DNA of 64,000 nt from Saxidomus purpurata (lineage: Eukaryota; Mollusca; Bivalvia; Venerida; Veneridae), in contig JAFMSR010000008.1 in NCBI GenBank assembly GCA_022818135.1, forward strand, positions 35,547,014-35,611,013, written 5' to 3'. Of the stretch, positions 37,533 to 48,216 are shown one piece after another. Under the pieces are notes generated by a model. The model ran no database searches. It was given only the letters and a program-made list of their open reading frames with translations, and was not told the DNA's origin. The position numbers and the translations under genes are program-made. The first letter of the stretch is position 1. Each line of letters begins with the position of its first letter.

Positions 37533-37629
37533 AACTCAAGAGGGGGGGGGGGGGGGAAAAAAAAAAAAAAAAAGGGGGGGGGGGGGGGGAAAAAAATAAA
37601 ATTTTTTTCAAAAAAAAAAAAAAAAAAAA
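37381..37629. repeat. Poly-G / poly-A homopolymer block
   Basis: G-rich sequence (37381-37424), then an uninterrupted run of about 42 G (37489-37530), then alternating G and A runs ending in about 20 A before TCCCACTTGTCTGG. Both strands carry an 'open' frame through it (poly-G/K and poly-P/F), which is purely compositional. Such runs are rare in AT-rich genomes and hard to sequence correctly. Confidence 0.85.
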
Positions 37630-38438
37630 TCCCACTTGTCTGGCACCTGAAAATATCACTTTGGTGCCCACTCGGTGAAATTATAACGGGATCTTACACC
37701 GAAACCAACAATTATACCCTATATAACTATAAAACTGTTGACATTATCTTATATCCAGGTATAGGAAACTGAAATTAACATTGTCGTAGAAATAAAAAAT
37801 GCCTCTTAGTTTGCTAGCTAACACGTCATTTCATTCTTATTTAAAAGTTGAAAACAAGCACATTACGCTTTAAAGAAAGGATAATTATCTTTACATGTTG
37901 TATCACAGAGTCACTTAAATTACAGAAGGGGGCGCATTTAAGTTACGGATCGAAACTTTCCCTATCCATAGTGTTATAGTCATTAACCAATTTGAAAATG
38001 TAACGCAATCAGGCCTCCTCAATGTATTTGCAAGATTCATATATTTCTTAAACGAGATTATCACAATCAATTGACGTTATTTAGTTCAGGATACTAAGGT
38101 AGGCGGAATGAACGTTCACAAGACTTTTTGTTTGTGTGCATTCAGGGATACCGCATACCACATTATTGTTAAGCAAAATTCGACGACATTTCTGTAATTA
38201 TAAGTCCACTTTAAGTAATATAAATAAATCTAATTTGTATTAAACATGTATATCAGCAAACATACGCCCTAGATTGTAGGCCAAAGTCACGTTGTCAATT
38301 GAAAATCCTTTAAACATGATTGATGACCTTGCAACACAGAATGACCGACATATTATTTGTATAATTCGTGACCCAGGATGTTATTGGAATAATTGTTTTT
38401 TCTTTTCCTTTCAATTTAATGTTAGTCAGTTTGCTCAC

Positions 38439-38589
38439 CAGCTGTAACCACATTGTAGACTTTCATAAACAACTTCTGATTTAGATCTTTTGAAGGTTGA
38501 TCTGTATTCCAGACAAGCTTTAGGGCAAACATAAAGTCAAAGTTTATCTTATCTGTGGCATCGTTTCCTCCTTTTACTGCTCTTATCTT
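38439..38589 (-). CDS. Exon-like open block with splice signals, unit 1
   Basis: On the minus strand a pyrimidine-rich tract (TCTACTCTCTCTTCTAG) and TTACCCACAG precede 151 open bases, which end at CTG followed by GTGAGC, a good donor consensus. The block encodes about 50 residues; its centre reads DKINFDFMFALKLVWNTDQP and it ends NVVTAG. I do not recognise the domain. Homologous blocks occur in units 2 and 3 of the triplicated segment (42.7 and 47.8 kb), where the acceptor or frame is lost, yet residues such as G(N/K)D...DKI and KLVWNT remain visible. Conservation centred on this block suggests it was once an exon of a minus-strand gene. It could instead be a conserved part of a non-coding repeat. 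No adjoining exon was identified. Confidence 0.35.
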
Positions 38590-41500
38590 CTGTGGGTAAG
38601 ATATTCTTGAAGTATAGCTAGAAGAGAGAGTAGAATCCAAAAGAAGTGAAACAAATATTGCTAATGAATAAAATACAAATACTGAAGAGTTTAAGGTACG
38701 AAATATTTTAATGTCTCATTCTTACGTTGCAAAATAACAAAAGTTACACGTGTATTATAAGAGAATGAGACGTAGCCATGGGAAACATATCGCATTATAG
38801 AGATGAGATATATCAAGCGCTTGATCTATTATGCAAGTGTTTTATTGTTATAAACAGAATAATGCATCAAACGTGAAACTTATAAAGATATTGTTCATGT
38901 GATCGGTGATTCAGAAATATCAAGTATGCAGGAACATTTCCTCTAGTACTGTTTTGATGAATTTGCGATTTTGTTTGCTAATGTTAACTTTTTGATGTAA
39001 CTATGTTCAACATATAATCTACCCAAGGCCGACAGCAAGTGTACTTGTCATATCGCTACTACGCATTTACAATCAGCCACAATAGTGGTGATCTTTAAAT
39101 AATATGCATATTTTTCTACGCACTACCAAAATAAGCAATAATAAATCCTTTGCATTTATCTTATCACAGCAATAGTCCTCTATAATTTTGAAACAAAAAT
39201 GACATTTCTGTGCAGGAAAATTCAGTGATCTACAGTTTTTAACATAGATTTTATATTTTAAGGTAAATGTGAAGGTTTCGGTTTATACCATATGTTTTGA
39301 TATACGGACAGACAAGAGGCTTGCGGTATTGATAAGCATACTTAATTTCCTAATTTGAGGGCATGTTTTGATTGCACACTGACAAGACAGAACAAATGAT
39401 ATGATACTGGCTGATGTGGTGACGACATAACAAAATTCCTCTGAATATTTTTTGTTTTAAATATCAGTCGAAATAAACAGTTGGTTTTCGTGTCTTATCT
39501 GATTTATTTAAGAATCACACTAATGAGCATGCGATATTGTACTGCTTGACTTTTCTTAAGATATGCTTCAACAGTAAACATGTAGGTCACTTTTCTGCAT
39601 GGAAATGACTGTAAAGTAGAGCTAGCACAGCACTTTCTTCAACGCGTAGTAGTACTTCATTGTAATCTTAAAACGCGAAATACGATTGGACACGCTTGTT
39701 TACATACGTCACGTCGTTAAGTTATTTACCGCACGTCGTCCTTGGAAAAACGTGCTGTATTTTATCGTAAAATTTCCCTATATGTTTATATAGAAAAAGC
39801 AGCCGCTTGATAGTTAATAAAGCCATATAGCTACGGTGGTTTTTATCAGCGAGAAATCCAAATGTTCACTGCCGTAAATCTCATGAATTCCAATGGCTAG
39901 AAGCACGAAACGTACACACGCGGAAAAAAAACACGCCATGGCAATACCGTTAGATTATCAATATAAATTTGATAACGGAATATATCAGATTTCCATTTCC
40001 TGTTACGGAGACATAGGTTCTACATTGTATAATTATTACCGATATTGGAAATAATGTATAAAACACCAATATAATGTTTTTACATCACAAACCTTCTGTT
40101 TTATATCAGAATGCCGAAATGAATTCCTTACCATTGAAAATTACTTGCTCTTTAGTTCTATAGCAAATGTTTCTACCCAAAATGATTCTTCATACATATC
40201 TTATCGTTCCAAATTCGATCCTTTGAACATGTGTTTATACCATTTTACATTATTGTTTAGCCACTTTCTGCCTTTGCTGCAAAAACAACATTTTGATTCT
40301 ATATGTAACTATTCAGTGACTTCGATTAGACACGTAGATGTTATTATCACGAAAGTTCGACAGAAAGGCACATTACATTACAATGCATGCAAAAACTCAA
40401 CAACAAACGTCAAGGTAATTCATTTTCCGTGTTGACTAAATGAAATGTGTATGTCTATTAAATATAGGTATCACACATTCAGTTTATCATACTAAGCAGA
40501 CAGCTATTTATCACATTTGTCATACAATGAGGAAATATGTAACTGCCCAATAACTCGAACCAAAGCTTTCGTTAACATGACTGTTTTCTACCAACTGAAA
40601 TACCTATCCTTTACACAGTCCATGTCCTTTTCATAATCAAGATCTATCCCATGGCATACTCACATGTCATAATAAAATTCGTCATCAGATTTCGAAAGTG
40701 TCGGAAAACGTTATATACTAAAATACGGAAGGACTTGCAATCAAGCTCCATGATGAGTGCCAAATTACTATATTTAGAAAGTATGAAACCTTGTCGGAAC
40801 TTGAATCTTGATCCTTTGCTTTCAAGGCGAATTTTTCCCGGTTACCTTAATATACAATATATAATATACCTTCAATTTATTCAACCAAAACAACTCTACC
40901 GAATGAGCAAGCCATTTCCTATCTATTTCTATGATTTAAATAACAAACGGTCTTACAAATACTCATTGTATTCTACTGCATTTTTGTTTTATTCAAAGTA
41001 CAACTTTACCATCTTCATCAAACATAAAACAGCTTTTTTATAATTCATGATCACACATTCATAAATAAAAAAATTAACAAAATTACTTGTCTAAACGTTT
41101 CAAGTGTAGTTTATTGCCCGCCATGTAAGTTGGTGCATTGTTTGTAAAGCAAACATTGATGTTTTTCATATTTTTGCTATATTAAGAACGAGTTGTAAAA
41201 TGCAAACAAAGCTGCAAGGAAATGTACAACTCATTGAGCATAATATCATTAAATTAACTGCAAAAACACTTACAGAACAGCGGGGGGCAAATTGAAATTA
41301 TGTGTTCGAACTTCACAAATCTCTATCATAATAGATAATACACAACTGTAACAATGCCACCCGAGGAGGCATATTGAAAATATTTGTTCGAACTCTCTTA
41401 AGTAAATATTAATTATTTCAGAGTATGGGTTTAGCCGTAACTGCTGCCTGGTGATGTCTGGAGTGCTTTCGTCTCCTTTAATTTCATAACGTAGTTACAT

Positions 41501-42669
41501 CACACCCCAATACACTATCATGAAATATTAGTTTTCCTCGGTCAGATAAGTTGGTACATGTATTTAAGACAGGTTAGGTCCTGGGCGAACTTCATAACTG
41601 TTACTATTATACCATATTTTATGCAATATCATGCAAAATGCAACAGCGACCTTGTACACTGACAATTCTATACATCAGCATGTGTTAAAATAGCGATCAT
41701 GCACTTTGGAAACCACACGCATTACCCAAAATTGCAATAATGTTTCTGTTATTTTGAGTCTCTTTTGAAACTGGAAGGAAATACTTACATTGATAATGAC
41801 TCCTGTGTAAAAATATGGAACAGTCAGAAAACATTAGTAATCACTTTAAGCTAAATGTGAAATAGAATAAATAGTTAGTGAGATTTTGGAGGAAATAGGA
41901 TTACAGTTATTGTGTAATAGGTAGCTATATACAAGCATATCTCGGTTTGTTGCTTAACGAATAGTTATTGAGTATCATTGTGTCCTAATACTTGAAACAG
42001 TTTAACTAAGTATAAGATGGAAAGGTGATGAAATTTAAAAAAATAAAAGACGTTTTGAACATATCAGCATCTATCGTGGTTTCAGTAGTTTATTTGTTAT
42101 AAGAAACATTTTATGTCATTCCACTGTTTCATTTAAGAGTAAATTACCTCTACTGTATGAAATCTGATAGATTCAGGTCTGACTATGCTATACATCCCAG
42201 GCAGTCTTACCTTTAGTCAATACATGGTTCATAAAACAATGACTGCCAGTACTACAACGCTTGCTTTTCTTTAGAGCTCAATACAAAAGTGCAGACAGAC
42301 CTGCTGCTACCCATTGAAGACCTACTTGAATTAAATATGTATGACGTCAGAACACAGTTACATACGCCAAAGGGTTTCTGGGCATGCTTTTGTTTTCATC
42401 ATATCATACGACATGTAGCAGATTGTTATTTTCAATAATTTTGTTTCACTTTTGCTTTCATCAAACTGTAGTTTCATTTAGTGTGCGTAATTACCATTTC
42501 TCTCTACAGAATTGAGTTTCATCCCAATGCGGGGTGAATAGTGTTTTAACGCGTCTTAGTGGCAAGTATTTTTATCATTTAAGTAATTTTAGTTTCATTT
42601 TCCTGGCATCCAACAATAAATAAGTGTCTGTTTTCAGATTGATAATTTCTACCGTCAGGTTTTAATTGC

Positions 42670-42790
42670 AATCTATTGAATCGTTTACAGCAATCAAGAC
42701 AAGCCTTGGGGCATATCTATAGTCAAAGCCTATCTTATTTATATAATCGTTTCCATGTTGTCTTCTTTTATCTCTCAAATTTGTGGGTGA
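42670..42790 (-). pseudogene. Degenerate exon-like block, unit 2
   Basis: Minus-strand homologue of the block at 38439-38589. The reading NDYINKIGFDYRYAPRLVL can be aligned with NDATDKINFDFMFALKLVW of unit 1. The acceptor position reads ACCCACAAA instead of ACCCACAG, so the AG is lost, and the downstream half is poorly conserved. Best described as a decayed copy. Confidence 0.4.
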
Positions 42791-45230
42791 TTTCAGAGCA
42801 ATAAATCTGGTTAAAAGAGTGAAGAGGAATCGTGAAAGTAAAATTATAGTGAATTCAAGTATTGTATCCTTAAAGGGTGGGTCTAGATTATTCTTGCAGT
42901 GGAAAAAATGTCAATCAGTTCACATGTATTTAAACAGAGTAACAGCAGAGTACACCGAGCAAATCTGAGAAATCGATATAACATAAACTACAATATAATT
43001 TAAGAAACGTGTACGGCTTGACCAGAAATTGTTGAAGATCATTTTGCTTCGCTGTAAAAAGCATTATGAACTAACATTTATCCTGTCTTGAAAATTAAAG
43101 TTGAAAGTTGAACAAGTGTGGAAGCATGCTAGGTCGGGCATATAAGAAAATAGGTAAGATTCAAGGAAAACCGAGGTGGCGTTGTTGCAATCTTATATTC
43201 TATTCGTTGTAGGAGTAAAGTTATACGTTTTTAAATGGTTGCATATACTGGTACATGTATATATTTCAATCTGCAGGGCCCATTCTTTGTAACCAATGAT
43301 GTTCTGTTTAACTGTACTTTTCAGATACCCAGATTTACTGATAGTTGGAATTTAAGCAAGTTTACAATTTGTTGCGGGTAGATTCAGTCTCCAAAGTGAC
43401 CAGTCACTTGTCTTTTTATTTTAAATACTCTGTACAAGCTAAAATACCATATTATTTTGTGATTTCTTAATGGGCTTTAACAGATGCAAATATACTTTGC
43501 AAAATCAATTTTATGCATTTCGGATGACATACTCGTTCATCATATTGGCAATAACAAAGAAACGTATGCCTTAGACAATGAAACAGTATTCTTGAAACTA
43601 GTTTCTAAAAGAATCGCTGGGTTCTGATTTTGCACTTTAGAATCTTATTTCATGTTAATCAAATAAGAAACCGGAAATGTTCAAGTGAACACCGATCCTG
43701 ATACAAGTTCCTCACTATAAGAGAAGCGATGGTGTTCCGAGAACAGAAATAATGTTTCACCAAAATCAGTGAAATCAAAACGAATAATTTATACATGCCC
43801 TTCTCGTATCATGGTTGTTATTGTTGCATGGCCGTTGTTTATCAATATTTACCGCGGAAATTTCAACACATACCATATGTTTCTGGTACATGGACAAAGA
43901 ATACAACTTCTGCATCCGTTGATAAGCAGACTTAACAATTTGCCAAATTGAGAGCATGATTTGATTGTACAGTTACTAGATATAACAGATGAATATATCT
44001 TGAGATAAGATGCTTCCTGACATAGCGACGAAAGCACCAGATGCCTCTCACAATGTTAAATAATCAAGTCTCCGCAGATATAATTATTGTTTTAATTGGA
44101 TTGCATGTAGTATGTCAGATTTAAAATAGCAGTGCAAGTTTTATAAGAACGCAGCTAAGTGATTCTTGGCATTTCAAAACACTTAGATTATCAACATTAA
44201 ATGTGGCAGTTAACATTTGAAAGATCGTTAAACATCCGATAATATGCACCGGCTTAAGACACATTCTACCGATGTGCTTACAGATGACATTTCAGACACT
44301 CATAAAAAATGTGCATACATCTCGCACACGGTATGTCTTGCACAGATATTTTAAGAAGAAGATACTTGTACATTTAACTAACATTTGTACTAGACAGCAG
44401 TATTCAGGGGCTTATCTAAAAAAGATATAGTCTCGCATGTCACAAAAAATGCAGGATTTCAAATCAAGAATGAACTGTTTTTAAACAGAAATATAAGCTT
44501 GATATTGCAAAATAAGTTGCTGTCACATCAAACCTTCGTCCATAATATATTATTCTAATATGCCTATGGTATATTTCTATAGTCAATTCGAGTGCATTAA
44601 TATGATTAAAGCACTCGGAAAAGAAGGCGGAGTTTCGGACATGGAAGTAGTTTCTTCAGACTTTTCTAATTTACTCCCGCGCAGAAAATAAAATATAGAA
44701 ATAGAAATGATATCTGCATAAATACATCAGTCGCATGAAATAGTTGTTTTTAAGAACCTAAATATTATTTTTGATTGCGTCAAGTAAGCCTTAGAATACC
44801 TTCACCTTGTTTTCCTTTAAAAAGGCTAAGACAATTCAGGATTAACGTCATACAATGTTTTGATTCCGGGAGACAAAACAATGAATGAAAACGTTGACGT
44901 CATCACACTGACGTCATTACTCCACGTTAAAACGTTGTACAGTTCAGATTAACGGTTCGCTTTTAAATCGATTGTCTGCTTTGTTAGGTTCTGAATCTGA
45001 CGTCTTCTGCATAATGTCACAGTCGGATATTTTTTTTATATTTCATGTATTAGATGATTAAACTAAAATAAGTTTGTATAATATAGTTATGTATGATATC
45101 TTGACTGGTTGTCTGAATAGGGGAGTGAATTCCAACAGCCACTATTTATGCTATTTTACACATTACCGCCGAACTGAAAAAAGGTCCGTAGTAGTTACGA
45201 TAGTTTTCATCAATTCGGCTTATAATAATC

Positions 45231-45401
45231 GAAATAATCTATGGCTTGGAGTGCTTTATCGAAATTGAAGCATTTCCCGTCGGTAATGTGCCTGCGTAAT
45301 AATTCACGAGGGCGAAACCCGAGTGAATTATTCCGCCAAGCACATCAACTCCGGGGAATGCTTCAATTTCGATAAAGCACTCCAAGCCATAGATTATTTC
45401 T
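45231..45401. repeat. Long near-perfect palindrome
   Basis: The left arm starts GAAATAATCTATGGCTTGGA and continues to about 45312. The right arm ends TCCAAGCCATAGATTATTTC (45401). The outermost ~50 bases pair almost perfectly, including GTGCTTTATCGAAATTGAAGC with its complement; the inner part pairs with small mismatches around a GGGCGAAACCC centre (about 45311-45321). Total about 171 bp with a very short loop. Possibilities are a foldback MITE, a solo hairpin transposon end pair, or an assembly fold-back artefact; the arm mismatches near the centre argue against a simple artefact. Confidence 0.85.
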
Positions 45402-45549
45402 TAAATTAAGCACGTGATATTGGTTCACGGATAAACGAGCCACGAACGCGCTGAAAAGTTTTAAAGTTACATTTTACTATTCTCTTTTACGTTTTTATCA
45501 ATTATGCTTTGTAGATTCCATTAGATTGTAAATGTAAAATATAACAACA

Positions 45550-48150
45550 AAGTTAGATTTCATTTCCTGATCATGAGATATAGTTCAGCATGGCATAATT
45601 CACAATATCAAAATCAAGAAATAACTACCAATGGACCGAATTCACATCAAAAGACTCGTGTTATAACTTTGAAAAATCAATTCCTGTACCATTAAAACGT
45701 AGTTAAGCAAATGTATTCTTCCCTCGGGAACTAATTGATATAGGCATATCTCAACGTATGAAATTCTTACTTTGAACATGTGTTTATTCAATTCTAACTT
45801 AGTGATTTCTCTATTTTGCCATGACGTTATTCTTTTATGAAAGAATGATCTATTAATTATACCAACACAACTGTTATAAAGATCAATACTATAAGATGGC
45901 CAGACCTGATTGTAAGTAAACAAAAAGGCATTCAGCTGGTGTATAATCTGTAATTAACAACTTTTTTATGCGAGGACGTCAAAATGCCTCTATGACGTCA
46001 AAGCAGACGTAATTTTGCGCCTTGCGACGTTTCGGTAAATGTCCACGTGGAGTTCGTTCTCTTATGTTATATATCGAAATAATATCAGTCGTAACGTAGT
46101 TTAATAAAATCATAGCTGTTATGTTACTTAGTTATCAACCTCTCAGGGCTACAACCCTCGTGTACCAAAGCGGTGTATATTAGAGCGGTGTGTATATTGA
46201 CAATAGTTTAACCTTCTAAAATTGTGTATTGCATTTTGTTTAAACTAAGAATATAATTATGAAAATTTAATTTTGACTTATATCATATTTGTCAATTTTC
46301 TTCAAAGAAGACTTATGAATAAAATTGAAATAATACAAAACAATATCGTAGACAAATAATCTGTAATCTACAATAAGTATAATTTTGCACTTAGTTAAGG
46401 AAACATTTTAATATTGCGTGTACGACGTTTTAATTAGGGCGAGGGCACCAACATTTCCCGAAGGTGTGTGCAGGTGTTATAACACGAAAGAAGTTTAGTA
46501 AACGCTATTCTAACATAAAACATCATAACAATAAGAATGAAACGCTGTTACTGGTGCAACTTTTAACAATGCGTGGGGCAACGTCCGTGTTGTTTACGTC
46601 ATAATTATGACGTCACTTGCAGTTTAAGCCTGGCACTGATGAGGCCGCGCTTGGCGAAAGACTTGGAAGACAAGTCAATTGTTAACAATGGCCCTGTAAT
46701 ACGGGTTATAACAGCTCGTGTATCTCCCCGTTAACACATTTTTCCTCCTGTTAACACACCGGCAAAATGGGCAAAAACAGCACATTTTATGCTTAAAAAA
46801 ATGAAATAAATAATGCTGAAATAAATACTACAAACGTCTTTAAACTTCGTTTTTAATACGTCAACTTGAAATTGAATTTCTTCCAAGGGAAAGCATTGCA
46901 GAGTTTATCTTTCAAGAATAATGTTGCAAGAATGAGCATATACATTCATTTTTATTTCAGGTCCGGGAGAATTTATTTTAAAAATTACATACCCCCAAAA
47001 AATAAAACAATATTTGTAAATGAAGACGTTGCTATGCAAAAATGCAACACCGTTCCTTAATTTGTTAATGCTTTTTGTCTCTTAACCTTCAAAAGAACAA
47101 ATCTTTTTCGGTTGAATAGTGCTCATATGATTTATGAAATGCGTTCACAGAATTGGTAAAATCATCAGTATGATAACCTAAATTGATCACCATATAGATA
47201 AAAGTACATATTATAGATATTTTAATATTATAGATAATGTAATATTTGGTCATTACAGATAACCCAAATGTGCTGAAGGCTTCATATACTTACTCCTGAG
47301 AGTTATTTGCAATAATAATTGGAAAAGTAACATTTGATACGAGATATTAATGTGATAATTTCAGGAATCGAATAAATATGCTAATAAAGCAAGATCTATT
47401 TGATGACATCATTAGTTAATTTGTTTTTAAGTGTTCATACTAATAGAAATGTATAGGTAAATACAACTTCACTGGAGGAAAGTTGAATCCCGCTGCGTAG
47501 AAGAGATATTTTAGGTTTTGCGACTATGGATCAAGAGATAAAGTACAACCCTTCAGACTAAGCCGGATTTTGGCTTATGTACGTGTTTGCTTTAACTGTC
47601 GTTATCTATAGACAAACTACATAATTATGACGTCACAACACAGTTAGAATCGCCGACATGTAATGCACATATGTTATACAGCTGACTGTTTATAATTTTT
47701 AATCGTTTCATTTCCATTTTTGTTTCGTAAAACTGTGAGCTAGTTAAATCAGAATTCACTCGTACTTCTCCACATTCAGGTTTCGAAGCATGTTACAGTG
47801 TTCCAGACAAGCTTTAGGGAAAAACAATGTCATCATTTATCTTATCCATTGAATCCTTTCCATTTTTTCTGTTTTAGTCGCTTTTGGTTATTTTCGAAAT
47901 ACAATTTAGGTTAAAGGGGGGAATCGCAAGAGGTGGGAAAGGCTTCAGTATTCTCGTAGTAAGCGCGTTCACTTCACAATTCAGATTTATGGTTAGATCC
48001 GTTATAGAGGGTCATTTAACGTCACACTCACAAGTATATTAAATATTAAAACTAATTTGTGCGTTAATTAGTTGTGTCAATTGAACGATTAATAAAGGTT
48101 AAAACAGCTTAATTCACAATCCCGTGAAAACAAATTATCATAACGGGATA
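45550..48150. repeat. Triplicated segment, unit 3
   Basis: Landmarks: A, TTAGATTTCATTTCCTGATC (45553); B, CTTTGAACATGTGTTTA (45770); D, TATGACGTCACAACACAGTT (47626); C, exon-like block (about 47800-47885). Landmark E is missing; the LINE at 48181 begins a little after C, so its insertion may have displaced or ended the unit. Confidence 0.55.
47795..47890 (-). pseudogene. Degenerate exon-like block, unit 3
   Basis: Minus-strand homologue of 38439-38589. GKDSMDKIND at the start and KLVWNT further on can both be read, but in different frames, with a stop (TAA) where the frame slips. The +strand words TTCCAGACAAGCTTTAGGG are identical to unit 1 (38507), showing common origin. The block is broken by an indel. 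Confidence 0.45.
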
Positions 48151-48180
48151 AAGACTTGTCAAGTATTTTACTGTTTGAAA

Positions 48181-48216
48181 CAACAGCAACAACAACAACA
48201 ACAACAACAACAACAG
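48181..48216. repeat. (CAA)n microsatellite, LINE 3' tail
   Basis: About eleven CAA units with one CAG interruption. On the minus strand this is GAATAAACTG followed by (TTG)n, directly after the LINE 3' region. It is best explained as the simple-repeat tail with which some non-LTR elements end, rather than as an independent microsatellite. Confidence 0.85.

Larger units (their letters stand above)
36750..39950. repeat. Triplicated segment, unit 1
   Basis: First of three diverged head-to-tail units. Shared landmarks in order: A, CAGATTTCATTTCCTGAT (36762); B, CTTTGAACATGTGTTTA (37014); C, the exon-like block (38439-38589); E, TACCATATGTTTT...GATAAGCATACTTAA...GAGGGCATGTTTTGATTG (39286-39374). 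The unit contains the poly-G/poly-A block between B and C. Boundaries are approximate, set by the first and last landmarks shared with unit 2. Confidence 0.6.
40000..45500. repeat. Triplicated segment, unit 2
   Basis: Landmarks: A, CAGATTTCCATTTCCTGT (39986); B, CTTTGAACATGTGTTTA (40221); D, TATGACGTCAGAACACAGTT (42340); C, exon-like block (about 42670-42790); E, TACCATATGTTTCTGG...GATAAGCAGACTTAA...GAGAGCATGATTTGATTG (43871-43967). The longest frame of the window (40651-41043, 130 codons) lies here but has no recognisable motif. Distances between landmarks are larger than in unit 1, so insertions or deletions have occurred. Confidence 0.6.

Noticed and set aside
37451..37678. Frames on both strands rich in G/K or P/F.
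   Set aside because: Translation of the G/A homopolymer block.
40651..41043. Longest open frame in the window (130 codons, plus strand).
   Set aside because: No recognisable domain and no conservation of the frame in the sister units of the triplicated segment. A rough estimate from stop-codon frequency in AT-rich DNA gives about one frame of this length by chance in 64 kb on six frames.
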